Positions 10,993-22,915 of a DNA stretch of 64,000 nucleotides are shown piece after piece. The position numbers and the translations under genes are program-made. Under the pieces are notes generated by a model. That model was not told the origin of the DNA. It did no database searches and was given only the letters and a program-made list of their open reading frames with translations. How positions within the stretch are numbered: position 1 is the stretch's first letter; each line of letters begins with the position of its first letter. Location: the NCBI GenBank assembly GCA_027886175.1, contig JAJNNQ010000045.1, forward strand, positions 1,231,001 through 1,295,000, read 5' to 3'. The DNA is from Phylloscopus collybita (Eukaryota; Chordata; Aves; Passeriformes; Phylloscopidae).

Positions 10993-13946
10993 CAAACAAT
11001 ACACTCGTGTTTAAATTGCTGGGGAGTTTGCAGAGCTCTGCCTCCTGTGTGAGGGAGGCTTTCAGTGCTCTGACATTGGTATAAAGGAAATCAGTGAGTT
11101 CTATAGTAGGAACCAAATATTTTAAAAATTATTTGCATCCAATCTCATGTTAACCAGTCCAGATCCATCTCATCCAGAAAGTCTGCTGACATAATTCATG
11201 TTAAAACCAAGAAATTATAAAACTGAGGCTGTTCTACACTCTTGAACCCAGCTGCAGGAATAAATTCCACCACGAGCCATTGTTGTAAATTACTTAAAAA
11301 CAATCAAAACACGCAGTTACTTATAATGGAATTAAAAAATTGCAGTGCCCTCTTTAACCAAAAACTAGCAGCCACTGTTCAGCACAACCCTGCCTTGCCC
11401 TGCAGCCCTCTCATATGCAGGTCCCTGCATTTCCTCTCTTACCTTCTCCATCTCAATCTGTACACAACTTTGCACTAGGAGGTCCCTATTATGCATGTGG
11501 CCATTTCACACCTCACTTTTTGGCTCTATTTGAAGAAGTACATTTTGCTTTCAAGTTGAAGTCTGTTGCAAGTTTCTCGTGGGGATGCAGGTGAAATTTC
11601 TACAACTACCTTGGTGCCACATTCCAAAGTGCTGGGGTAGCTCTGGGGTTTTCAAGAACACAAGTTCCTTTCAAACTCTGATTGCTTTCAAATGCATCTG
11701 CTTTCTCCCAGGCACTGGGAATTGGAGGCCCCAGAAGTTCTGAAAATTCCAATAGGTGTCAGGCTGTTGAAATAACTGCTTTTTTAAATCTAGGCACTAC
11801 AAACTACAGTCATCAAAGTATTTATGCACTGCTTCACTTGGCACTGCAAAGCCTAAGTGAAACAGATGGCCAGCTCAGGTTTCCAAAAGTGACTCAGATA
11901 CTCAGGAGCCCAACTCACACAGGAAGTCAATACCAGTTAATCTTCCAAATGTCAAATGGCACTTTTGAAAATAGCACTTTCCATTACCAGCAAGGGCCCG
12001 AAACTCTGCTTTTTAAATGTTTGCTTTGCACCAAGTAACACCCCAGGCTCCACCTGTCTGTCTTCCCGTGTTCAAAGGACAGGTGAGCACCTGGGAAATG
12101 CAGTTTGTGCCCCCCAGGGCAGCCAGCCCTGCAGCACTGTGGTTTTCTCCCTGCACAGGACAGTTCTAGGCAGCAAGCTACAGGTGGGGAGGAGAGAACT
12201 GAAGCTGCTCAGAGCTGGCAGCACAGCCTTCCCCTGCGTGCCACGGCTCTGGCAGTGGAGTGGAGACTGCACCCACCCCACACAAGAGCTCTGAGCCTGG
12301 GGGCTGGGTCAGTGTCCAGCAGAAATGTGAGGTGAGTGAGGAAGGGCTGCATCAGACAAAGCTATAATGCCAGCAGGGCACAGCTGAGGTGTCTCTGCAG
12401 CCCATGAAACAGCACCCAGCTCTCCTCCATCCAGCCCCAGAGCATGGGCAGCTTTCTGGGCATGGCTGGATAAAGCAGCACCCAGGACAGAGTGCAGGGG
12501 GTTGAAGTGAATGTTCTGCATTCAAGAGCTCAACCACTCCCCCCTTCTGACACGAGGGACCTGAACTGGCCCAGGCCACAGCTCTGCTTGTGATGGAGAG
12601 CTCCCAGGCAGCAGCAATTCCATGATCCAGAGGTCACCCAAGAAAGTTCCAGCACATTTCTGCTGCAAACAGGTAATTAATGAGATCAATGTCCTTCCCA
12701 GGAATTGACTGGCACTGGAGGAGAACTGAGCCCAGTGCTTTTGGTGTTTTTAACCTGGAATGTCAAGCAGAGGAATAATGGCCATTATCTCCAGTATATA
12801 TCTTAGGAGAGGGAGAAGTTAGGGAGGTGATTTCTACCCACATCAGTAAGCCTCAGAACAAAATGACAGATGAATGTGGAAACTGGTTTAGAGAAGAGAC
12901 TAGAGGAGCACCAGTCCTACAAAGACTTTGAAGGTTAACTTTATACACCTCTGGGAAACTCTGGGAAAGCCTTGCAAGTTCCAGACATGCAAATCTAGAG
13001 CTTTCAGGTGTCAGCACAAACAACTGTGGGGTTAGATACCTTCATAACCTTGGGCAAAAAGGCAAAATGCTGCCACTGACTGATGGCAAAACAGAAGCTC
13101 TGGTTCTACAGCCTGCTGAGTAGGAATGCACAGAAGGAAGCCAACACCAGGAATGGCAAACGGCAAACTATAAAATTAGAAGTGCATAGATCTCCCTCTA
13201 ATAACTTTAATCTTTACTCTTTGTTTAGCACTCTGTTGTTTTCAGTACAAAGAAAGAACCTTATGGCATTAGCCCCAGGAGAAATGTGACTTTCCTCAGA
13301 AAAAGAACAACCATTATCCTTTTCAATTCCCTTTGCAGAGCAGTAATTTCAATACTTTCTATTAAAATTTAAGTTACAACTACTTAGCAAAGAGAGAATG
13401 AATGTTGACAGATCCTTCCTGCATCTAATAATCTCTTCCTTTCACTTAAACTATCTTTTTCCCTGTAGAGGATTATTATCATTGAGCTCCTTGGAGTCTG
13501 ACAATAATTGAGATGTTTTGGCTATTGGAGTCAGAAGCATTAAGATTTTAAAAAAGAGCAACACAGAGACATGGAAGACAGAAACTGAAATGCCCAAATT
13601 GATTTTAATGAGAGACAGAAAACTTTGAAAGGCTCAGGAGAGGTTTGCTCTCTTCACTTCCATCCTACTCAAGAGTCCTCACAGCACTCCTGCCAAGCCT
13701 GACCACTTGGTGACCCAGCAAATTAGCCCCCTGCTTCTTGTTTTTCTTCAGATCCTGGCTGCTGAGACAAGGGACACAGAGTCTGGTGACCCATGCAGAG
13801 CTCTGGGCTGCCCTGCACAGCCTCTGAGCTGTGGAAAAGCCTCGGGATGTGAAGCCCCAGCTCTTCACTCAGCATTGAGAGCAGGTTTGCACCAGGAGAA
13901 CATGGGCAGGCTGCAGCCAGGGCTCCTCTGAGCTCCAAAAGTACTG
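10993..13946. other. Non-coding stretch, no gene recognised
   Basis: Unique sequence of mixed composition. Frames of up to 118 codons occur on both strands without domains. I see no repeat or mobile element I can name. Confidence 0.5.
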
Positions 13947-14225
13947 CTCCAGAGCTGCTCTTCTTGGTTTGATCCCATAATCACCCCACAGCCAGTGCTC
14001 CAGAGCTGCTCTTCTTGGTTTGATCCCATAATCACCCCATAGCCAGTGCTCCAGAGCTGCTCTTCTTGGTTTGATCCCATAATCACCCCACAGCCAGTGC
14101 TCCAGAGCTGCTGCCCCTTGGTTTGATCCCATAATCACCCCACAGCCAGTGCTCCAGAGCTGCTCTTCTTGGTTTGATCCCATAATCACCCCATAGCCAG
14201 TGCTCCAGAGCTGCTGCTCCTTGTC
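13947..14225. repeat. 51-bp minisatellite, five and a half units
   Basis: Units beginning 'ctccagagctgct' start at 13947, 13998, 14049, 14100, 14152 and 14203. Four units are exactly 51 bp and one is 52 bp. Units differ by only one to a few bases (for example 'cacagcc' or 'catagcc'; one unit has 'gccccttgg' for 'cttcttgg'), so the array is young or homogenised. The sixth unit is cut off after 'ctgctgctccttg'. Because 51 is 17 codons, the minus strand has an open frame with a 17-residue repeat. This is a by-product of the period, and I do not call it coding. Confidence 0.93.
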
Positions 14226-15320
14226 CTTCATCCCTCACACTCACTCATGCTCATCCTCTCTCCCCAAGGTGTCTCCACCAGGGTTTTGGCTGCCAGTCTC
14301 TGGTCAGAAAACGAGCAGCACTGACCCACCCCGAAGGTGGAAACACGAAGGGGCATCCAGGGGCCACAGCTGTGCTGTGAACGTGTGAGATGAGGGAGTT
14401 CTGCTGTTGGGAAATGTCCCCAAGGCAGCACAAACCTCAAAAGAAGTGGGGGCTACACTCAGCTAAAAGCTCTTGAATTTCAGGGGCAAGAACCTCGCAC
14501 TCCAGTGCCTTGGAAAATTCCATCTTTCCCTGCTTAAGGTGAAAAACCAGCAGCAAGTATCAAACTGAAGGGTTTACACACTTCCCCGAACCTGATTTCT
14601 GCGATATCTGGAATAGGTCTAATAAAAAAGCCAAAGAGAGTAGGAGCTGTTAACAATTAGTGACTAATTACATGTGTAGATGCTTAAATAGCAGCATTTC
14701 CAAATCTTGGAGCCGTGCATACTGTAAATCTTTCATGTAAAGGATTTGCAGAGAAAGGAATCCTCAAACCCTCTTTAACATCTTCAGTGGAACAAAAGAT
14801 CTTTCTGTACACTCTCTGACATTACTCAGGAAACAGCAAATTATCTGATTCAATTGGCTCATGAGTAAAAGAGCACCCAAGCAATTAACTCCTTAGAAAC
14901 CAAATCCCCCTCCAGAGAGGATTTATTATTAAAAAAAAAAAAATATTAAATGCATAATAAAATAAGAAATGCAAGAATTCAGAAGTAAGCACAGTCAAAT
15001 AGAAGAAAATGTAAGAAAAAAGTGTAAGATGGAAAAGAAAAGTAGTCTTAAATGTAAGAAAAAATTCTCACGCAGGGCTGAGCTACTCAGCAGTCATTAA
15101 CATTACAAAGGGATGAAGTCTCCAAGAATCTAAGTAATCTGAACAGATAAGTTACCCACCACAGCCCACAAAAGACGTGGCTTCAAAGTAGGCAGGATTA
15201 ATGGTCTTGCTTCCTGGCAAAATGAAGTCATGCTTGTGTATTTGTGAATAATTTTCCAGTAGGCAGGAACAGCTATAACAGAGCCTGAGAAATACTCCAG
15301 TCAGCTGCTTGCTCCACAGA
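14226..15320. other. Non-coding stretch
   Basis: Unique sequence, strongly AT-rich from 14560 to 15060 with a run of about 13 A ending near 14942. Nothing else is recognised. Confidence 0.5.
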
Positions 15321-15400
15321 GACTGGGGAAATGATAATGACTGGAAATGATAACGACTGGAAATGATAATGACTGGAAATGATAATGACTGGAAATGATT
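15321..15400. repeat. 16-bp tandem repeat, five units
   Basis: The unit gactggaaatgataat is repeated, starting at 15321 (18-bp variant), 15339, 15355, 15371 and 15387 (partial). Only one base differs among the central units, so expansion is recent. Confidence 0.92.
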
Positions 15401-18400
15401 TACTGAGCTTCGGTGGCTAAAGCATCTCAACGTCCCACGTGTGGATGATGCCCAAACCCTGGGGCTGGAAGGGCTCTCTTGCTCATGCACATCATGGTGT
15501 GCCCGTGCTCCAGGGTCAGTGTGTGACCCAAATGAAAGATGTATAAGATGTAAAAGATGTTTGTGTTCCCACAAACACAGAAACGTGAAAGCTGATGGAC
15601 ATTCTTCCCTACACTTCACTGAACGCTGACTCAGGCTGCAAATTCAAAACCTGCTGATTGCTTTCTGTCCTCATAGCTGGGTCTTAACTCCTGTTGCCAA
15701 TTACAGACACATCTCTTCAAAATCTGTTGTTGAGGTCAAAGCAAAGCCAGGGAAATCAGGAATCCTCTGGGAGCAGATGGTGGTGAAGAGTTCATACTTC
15801 TCCAACATTTAAAAAGTCAGAGCCTATTTATGCACAACACGTAAAAGCCACTTTGCCCTCCAGTGTCCTGGGTTTGCCCTAAATGCACTCTGCTCTGTGA
15901 CTCTGGGTATCTTGTGGGATTTTTTTTGTTGAATAAACCCACACGATGAATTAATGTGTGATCCACAGTGAAGGACAACAAATCTCGACTGATTTGCCTC
16001 ACTGAGGGACGTGACAATTATATCATGTTTGATGACTTTGTGTTTCATCTCACCTCAGCAACTCTGCCAGCCCCAGAAATACTGAAGAGAACAGGAGAGG
16101 CTGCCTGTCAAAGTAATTAACACAGCTTTGATTAACAGGACATGGCAACGATCCCCTTCTTGGGTGGTTCTGAGAGTAATGTTAGCAAAAGCTGAGTTTC
16201 TGGCCAGTTCTGAGTGATCAAGTCCCCTGCACTCACCATGACATTTCCAGGCTGACTTTTCCAGGAGTTCTGTTGGGAATTTAGCCTGCATTTAAACAAT
16301 ATTTACCTGTAATATACAGCTTTCCAGCTGGTGAGGAAATCACAGCAGGCATAAGCAAACTGTGGAACTGCACACATACAGACAGCCAAACAGCAATGAA
16401 CAGACTCAGCTTTTAAATATTCCTTACCAGTCTCGTTCAATCTCTGGCCATTTCTCAAGATAAAAATTGACAAATAGCATCTCCAAGTGGAGAGCCTCAC
16501 CACGCTCCTGCACTTTCTCAGACATGACAAAAAACGCCACAGGAAATGATAATCACATGCAATTAAAGCCTCCAAACCTAAGTGAACAATTGCTAAACTA
16601 ACCAGAGAGATTCTGTTCCTTTGGGGATTGTCAGTGGTACTTGCTGAGCTCTGGTTTGGCCGAAATCTTGTTCTAGTGGAGTGCAGCATGCAGATCATAC
16701 ACATCACAGGGTTCTTTAGCTCAGTACATTCCAGTGGATGAATTCCACACAGGCACTGTGAGCTGCTCTGGCTAAGAGAACAGATGCAAACATTGAAATT
16801 CTCCTCAGCTGGCCCATCAGTAATGCTCTGCTTGACAGGACACCTTGCTTTCCAAACCATCTGATGGCATTGCTAAATATGCCAGTCTCATTAAAAATAG
16901 TGGAAATAGGGATGAATTCAGTGTCTGAGGTCACTTGAGTACTCTGGCAGAGTCATTATTGAATTTCTACCAGTGTGATTACAAAGAGTGCGTGCTCAGT
17001 CCATTAATCTGCAGCATGGAAACCAAAAATCAATGGGGTGCTACTTCAAACTCCTTTTGTAATAATTACCATTGTGTATGAGGGTGTGCACGTGAGAGGG
17101 GAGTGTGGAAGCTGTTGTCACAGCCCTGGATGGGGAAGGGATCACCTGCTTTCTGAGCTGTACACCAGAGAGGAGAAACGAGAGAAGAGTCAAAATTTGT
17201 CCTGAACTTGGGCTGAAATTCAGTCTGCAAAGGAAATTTTGCCATTTGCTTCAATGAAGCCCAAGGTTTCTTCCCTGGAAACTTAACTGGGACTGAACTT
17301 CCTGGCAAACTATCAGGAATTCAGCACTGATGGATCCAAAAGCCTCTCCACAACAAACATCTCAGTCTTCTTTAATAAACTCACTTCTCCATGAGTTAAC
17401 AGCAAAGTTGACCATGGGACAAACCCTCTACATCATTTCAGTGAATGTGAACTGATTTAAACCAGGCCTTGTCACTGCTCATCCTGAGCCTTCAAAGCAA
17501 TAGGGACCCATCACAGATTTTTCCAAGAAAAAGTATTGAATGGCCTTGCTTAAGGAGAAAGTGCATCAAAAAACATTAGCAACTTTCATATAAAAACCTG
17601 CTACTCCCACTTCCTTTTTCATTCCTGATTCTGAAAGCACTACCAAAGGATGTGCTTACAGATCCTAACTGTCCATAACATCTGCTGAAAGAAACACGAG
17701 TCCAGGGACTTCTTTAGCCAGGATTTGACCTTTTTTTTGTGGAATTCAGACATTTAGCACCTTTCAAAAGAGCAGCCAGGCTCTACCTTGTTAAGCTCTC
17801 TGGAAATGCAGGGAATCCTCCAAACACTTCCTGTGTCCCTTCCAAGCCACCAGCTCCTGAACAAACCTCAGCTCAGAGCAGGTGATTTCTACAAACCCTT
17901 GACACAGTGCAAGGCAGGTCCGACACAGATTTACACTTCAGGGGACTGTGGCTGCACAGCTCTGAAAACAAAAGGCTGCCTTTTAAAATGTCAGTAGCTG
18001 CTGATGTTCACCATGAAGGGACAGTGAAAAAACCCAAGATCTGTCATTCCCAGGACGTGACACACCAGAGGTCTCCCTGCAGCCTGAGCTGTGGATAAAT
18101 TGTGATTTGCAAATGATGACTTGGAGAAGCCAACAGCATAACTCCTCTTTCAGGTGTGAGCTGGGGAGAACTGCAGTGATCTCTGATACAAGACACTTCT
18201 TTAAACTGCAGGAGTTGCTTTTTCTGTAAAAGGCAAAGGTTTTTACTTCCTAAGCTTGTAAAAAGCCATGTATTAACCCTGCTTTACTGTGTGAAAACGT
18301 GCAGGGGGAATTGAGTGGAATCCATCCTCAGAGAATGTGAGGAGGTTTTGCTGAGCTGTGCTCTGTCCAGCTTGAATGACACCAACTGTTGTGTCTGCTA

Positions 18401-19010
18401 ACAGCTCACAGGCTGGCAGGGTTTGCAGAGCAATAGTGCTGCTGCTTCCTGCACTCCCAGGCACTGCTCAGGGGCCTGCTCCCAGTTATGCAACAAACTC
18501 CTGTTCTCTCCTGTCAGCCTGCAAAGGAGGCACGCAGGAATTTGCAGGCAGGGAGAATCAGCCAGGTAAGGGGTGTGAATATTTGTTATTGTGGTTGTCA
18601 CATGCTGGGACCTGCTCCAGCAGAGGGGCAGCAGACAGGAGGGCAGGGAACACTGAAAAACATCCTGGAGAGCTGTAGGACCAGAGCCCAGCAATTCCCC
18701 ACATCTTTCTACAAAAGCTGGAGAAGAGCAAGGTTTTCTATGCCTGAGAATCTCACCTGGACTGATGCACCTTCAAACTGTGTTTAACCATCCCTCACTG
18801 CAGGTTTACAAGGAGCTTATTGAATTACACACCAGGGCCAGCTGGGAATTGAACTTAATGGTCTGAAGCAGAAGGACAGGCAGGAATGGGCACTGCAGGG
18901 ACAGCTCTGCTGCCTCTGGGGAGCAGGAGCCCACAGCACATCCCAAAACCCTCCCAGGCAGCACTTACAACTGGTTGTCTAACCACCCTCCCTTAACTTG
19001 CACAATTTAC
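15401..19010. other. Non-coding stretch, no gene recognised
   Basis: Unique sequence. A 185-codon minus-strand frame at 16303-16860 is Cys-rich but has no domain or regular motif, and I treat it as chance. The part at 16860-17075 is AT-balanced with ATTA cores and could be conserved non-coding DNA. No repeats were seen. Confidence 0.5.
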
Positions 19011-19069
19011 AACAAGGACTCAGCATTTATGTAGTAATTCTCCACCTGTTTCATGGAGCAGTCCTTGTT
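19011..19069. other. Inverted repeat able to form a stem-loop
   Basis: AACAAGGACT (19011-19020) and AGTCCTTGTT (19060-19069) are perfect 10-bp inverted copies separated by 39 bases. Inside the loop, CTCCA (19040-19044) and TGGAG (19054-19058) can form a second hairpin stacked one base from the outer stem. No known RNA family is recognised. Confidence 0.5.
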
Positions 19070-20937
19070 ACTATATAACAAAAGAAATAGATTTTTATCA
19101 ATACTTTAAATAGGCAGTAACACATCAAACCAAAGTAACTTTGATTGGAAGAGTAAATCTCAGTAAGGCAGTGCAGAAACAAATGGTTCAGCTCTCCACT
19201 AAATCGTGTTTTGTGTAAGGGCTGGAAAGGTTTCAGATAAATGGTGGTACCTCACCACTGTTAGCTGGTCAGCTGTGGCTGATCTGACAGAGACACAAGA
19301 TGGAAAAATTATTTAAAATAATCTGACTGGCTTTTATGATATTGTAGCCAGCTTTCTTGAGGTCTGTCCTCACCAGTTTTAAGCATCTTTAGCTCAGAGG
19401 AGTTTTGTTATTACAAAATCCCTCAAGCAGCAATGGCACAGAGGGCTTACATGTGTAAAAAACATATTTCAGTTTGCTTCGCCGAATACTAACAAAGTTC
19501 TTATTCACTTTATTCTTGAAAGGTTCGGCTTTTGGCACTTTTTCCTAAATTTTCTCCATTCTTTATTGCCTGACTGATTTATTTCCTCTGCTGTGAAAGT
19601 TCCAGAGGAAGGCAGAGTTGCTTGGCAGCGTGATGTGGTATTGCTGAACTCAGCTGTTTGTGGCTCTCAGCAGATGTTTCTGCTTCAAAGGCAGGGTGAG
19701 AAAAAAACACACACGCGCAAATTCCTCCTCCCCAGCCCTGCGTCCTTTGTCTCTTATCTTCCACCGCCTCCCAGTCACAAGGAAGGCTCCATCACAATAG
19801 CTGCTAAAGCATCCAAACAGTGTCACAGGCAAATGAGAGCTGCCCTTGTCCCAGAGCAGATCGAAAGTGCAAGGAGGAAAGGAGCACAAGTGTCAGTCCG
19901 TGAATGGGCTGCATCAGAAGAAGACTCTCGAGGATGACTTTCCCTGGGAATTGCAGGGCACTGGAACGGGAGGCAGGGGCATTGCTGTGTGCCCGGGGCC
20001 ACAAGGCAGCAGCGGTGGGCAGAAGATGCCGGTGGGATGGATGGGCAGCTTTTCCTTCTGCACATTCCAGGAGTGCTTCAAAGCACCTGCACAAGCCCAA
20101 GTGCAGGCTGAAAAGCAGATTGTGCTTTTGCAAATTCCTCTTGAGAAACGATTACTTTGTCAGAGAGTCAGAAAATATTGTGACCCTGGACATCAGGAGT
20201 TACAGTTATTATTGAACCTGTCTATCAACCGGGATGGATGGAAAGCTGTTGTCCCATTATTCCATGATTGCACATCCATTCTGTTTGTGTGGGCTCTGCT
20301 CTATTTACATGATAATGAAATAAAACAATGCATCCAACCTGCCTGGAAAGCAGGGCAGGCACTGGTGCAGCTCTCAGCGAGGCTGGGTTACTGCAGGCAT
20401 TGACTGAGCCTCCAGCATTTGGTTTTAATAAGCATGTAAAAAGCTTTTCCAAACTATACAAATTTGCTGTGCAAACAGATTTGATGCTTTCATCTGGGCA
20501 AGAAGTATGTGCAGAACGCCCTTTCTCTTGGAGCTTCAGCCCTTCTGCTTCCCAACAGACCCAGGAACTCCAAAGTAGATTAAAAAAAGAACAATTATTG
20601 CAACTGAAAGTTCTGTAGATATCATGGATAGATCTCTTTAACGCATTTTCTTATCTCATCTCTACTAATTAATTCCTTCTCTTAGATATAAAACTCATGG
20701 GCAAGCCTTCCTCCTTGGCTAATACTATTTTAAGCTATGTGTGAAGATTATTGTAGTAGTTTTTAAATGGTCAGGACTAAGTCTGACAGTGGCTCTGCTG
20801 AAATCCAACAAGAAAATTCCTTTCAACAGCACCTAACAGCTGGCCTTGAAAAACCTCGGGTGGGATTATAACCCCCTGCTTTGAATTTCCAACAGAAGGG
20901 AGAATGTTGTGATACCTGATCAGGAAGAAAACACTTT
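19070..20937. other. Non-coding stretch, no gene recognised
   Basis: Contains a 185-codon plus-strand frame at 19846-20403 and overlapping frames on the other strand. The residues show no domain and the region lacks a plausible promoter or splice context, so I do not call a gene. Confidence 0.5.
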
Positions 20938-20943
20938 GCAGTT

Positions 20944-21250
20944 TGACAGCTGTTCAAGATTACAACGATAGGGACTCCGAGGTCAGAAGGCTGACAATGA
21001 CTCCAGTCTTTATTACCCGGGAATTTCTTCCCTTTATCCTATTTTACAAAGAACCACCCAAGGGGTGGAAGAAAGACAAACTCCTTCAACTACATTGGTC
21101 AAGTCAGAGGGACATCAAGAAGAAGTCCCTCCTAGGGAAAGGAATGCAAACATAGAATACAGTCAGGAAAACGTGTCTCTTGCTGACAGAACAGTGCCTG
21201 GGAAAGACTTTCAGAGAAACCCAAACATCACAGCACGCACCATGGCTACA
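20944..21250 (-). mobile_element. Solo LTR, ERVK-like family B
   Basis: A 307-bp solo LTR. On the minus strand it starts TGTAGCC and ends GCTGTCA. Perfect 6-bp direct repeats GCAGTT flank it (20938-20943 and 21251-21256), the class II retrovirus signature. In sense orientation it has a TATA-like 'aggataaagg' and then AATAAA (in 'gtaataaagac') about 20 bases later, the usual U3-R layout. It shares 'gtttgggtttctctgaaa', 'caagagacac', 'tttgcattcctttccct' and 'tggagtcattgtcagcc' with the interrupted copy at 21605-22212 but lacks the insert found there. No internal viral genes are present. Confidence 0.88.
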
Positions 21251-21256
21251 GCAGTT

Positions 21257-21604
21257 GCTCTCCTGCCCAGCCCTGGTGCAGAGGCAGTTTGTTTCCTGGG
21301 TCAGGCTGCTGGAAGGAGGGATTGCTGCTGCTGCTGGCACACAGCTGGTGCTGGATGCAGTGCAGTGCCTGCTCTCCCGTGCTGCCGGCAGGGCTGGCGC
21401 TGCACGGGGGCAGCTCTGCAGGAAAACCACCCAGACCTGCGCTGTTGCCATGACAATTGCTCCAGTTATCTCAAATCGTGTCTTTCTGAACTTGCATGAC
21501 TGAGAGTAGTGAGAAGAAAGGGCTCTGGAAGGGTCCTTGCCCACGAGGGCTCCCGTGGAATTCCAGAAGGCGAGTGAGGCGAGTTAACCCTCGGGATGCA
21601 CAAG
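21257..21604. other. Spacer between two inverted LTRs
   Basis: About 350 bases of unique, G+C-rich sequence separating the minus-strand and plus-strand family-B LTRs. I see no retroviral coding sequence in it. Confidence 0.55.
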
Positions 21605-22212
21605 TGTAGCCCTGGTTGGTGCCTGAGATGTTTGGGTTTCTCTGAAACTCTTTTCTCAGAGAGTTTCCTGTTGCCATGCTTCGTGCCTGCCTGTTTTGGT
21701 TTCAGGGAATTCTTTTCCCAGAGAACGAAACTGGCACCCAAGGTCATGTAATGTAAACTACCTCGAGTTCCCACATCTGTTCCCAGAGGAGGGACTTCAT
21801 GTGGTGGTCTCTGGAACTGACCAATGGTTCCCAAAGGTCCCACCTCTAAGGTGGGCACATCAGAAAAGGCACAAAAGGAGTCAGAAAAATAAACCGTGGT
21901 CCCTTGTTTGCAAGGGCACGCAGCCTTCCTTGAATCACTCCCTGCCTCCATTATTGTGTCCCGCAGGCAGGACAGTTTTCTGCCAACAAGAGACACAGAG
22001 TTTTCCTGACTGTAACCTTTGTTTGCATTCCTTTCCCTCGGAGGGACTTCTCCTTGCTGTCCCTCTGCTCTGACCAATGTGATTGAAGAAGTTTGTCTTT
22101 GTTTCACCAACTGAGTTGTTCTCTGTAGAACAGGATAAAAGGGAATAAATAGCTGGAAATTAATGGAGTCATTGTCAGCCTCGGGCTGGGCTGAGCACTG
22201 CTGACACTGACA
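21605..22212 (+). mobile_element. Family-B LTR interrupted by a family-A LTR
   Basis: The 5' part (21605-21668) starts TGTAGCC and matches the start of the LTR at 20944-21250. The match stops at 21668 and resumes at 21975 with 'ttctgccaacaagagacac', running to the 'ggagtcattgtcagcc' block near 22180. The intervening 306 bp is a complete family-A LTR. Sense-strand TATA-like 'aggataaaagg' and AATAAA (in 'gggaataaatagc') are present. The 3' end is uncertain: after 22185 it diverges from the other copy and I could not find a matching 6-bp duplication for the CACAAG that precedes 21605. It could therefore be a solo LTR with an altered end. Confidence 0.78.
21669..21974 (+). mobile_element. Nested solo LTR, ERVK-like family A
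   Basis: A 306-bp LTR starting TGTTGCC and ending GCAGGACA, flanked by GTTTCC (21663-21668) and GTTTTC (21975-21980), which agree at five of six bases as a decayed duplication. It matches the LTR at 9532-9834 end to end, in opposite orientation, including the block around 'gaccaatggttcccaaagg' and the AATAAA in 'gaaaaataaaccg'. It is inserted in a family-B LTR and so is the younger of the two insertions. The uninterrupted family-B copy at 20944-21250 shows the empty site. Confidence 0.85.
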
Positions 22213-22670
22213 GCAGCCCCAGAGGGGAGCCCTACGAAAGGCTCCTTTGGGAAAGCACCTTCTAACCCCGTCCTTGTGTGCCCTGCAGAAGATCTTGTTG
22301 CAGGCCCAGCCTGGCCGATGCTCAGCCCGGTGTGCAGATGTCCGGCGTGTCCCCCCCTGCACGCCGGGGACAGCTGTGCCCTGCTGTGACCCGCACAACG
22401 AGAAACCTCCCAGAGCACGGCCAGCGGGCAGAGGGAGGTGACTGGGGAGATCCGAGGAGAAAGCAGGGAGGGAAAGGATGTGGAAGGCAGCAGGGAGGGC
22501 TCAGCTGGAGCTCCTGATGCAGTTGTGGGCACACACGGAGGCTCCGCACAAGAGGCTGGGAGCTGCCAGGGCTGCACGGTCAGAGCTGCCAGCAATCGAA
22601 AGGGCTGCGCTGCAATGTGCACAACAAAAGGCCAGAAACACTGCGCTTCCAACCTTACCCTGGGCTCGCT
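22213..22670. other. CpG-rich non-coding stretch
   Basis: Bases 22300-22450 have many CpG dinucleotides compared with the rest of the window. It directly follows the LTR, so it may be remnant retroviral leader sequence or a small CpG cluster. I see no primer-binding site and no coding domain. Confidence 0.35.
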
Positions 22671-22915
22671 GAGGTTGGAAGACTTTTAATTAAGGTCGTT
22701 GAGCCCAACCATTCACCCAGCAGTGCCAAGTCCATTATCAAAGCACCTCCCCAAGCACCACATCCACTCGTTTTTCAGATACTCCAGAGACACCTTCCCT
22801 GGGCAGCCAGGTTTGCTTGACAAGCCTTTCAGTGGTGAATTTTTTCCTCATGCCCAATCGAAGCCTCCCATGGTGCAATTTGAGGCATCTCCTCTTGCCC
22901 TGCCTGAGCACACAA
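22671..22915 (-). mobile_element. CR1 LINE 3' region
   Basis: The longest CR1 remnant here. The plus strand reads as the CR1 reverse complement in order: 'gaggttggaagac', 'gttgagcccaaccattcac', 'cagcagtgccaagtcc', 'ccccaagcaccacatcc', 'ctgggcagcc', 'ttgacaagcctttcagtg' and 'gtgcaatttgaggc'. The segment corresponds to the far C-terminal coding end and start of the 3' region of CR1, on the minus strand. It is diverged and has no intact frame. Confidence 0.88.

Noticed and set aside
16303..16860. 185-codon Cys-rich minus-strand frame
   Set aside because: Cysteines show no regular spacing and there is no signal peptide, so it does not look like a secreted or zinc-finger protein.
19846..20403. 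185-codon plus-strand frame
   Set aside because: No recognisable domain; the opposite strand is equally open over part of it, as expected for G+C-rich non-coding sequence.
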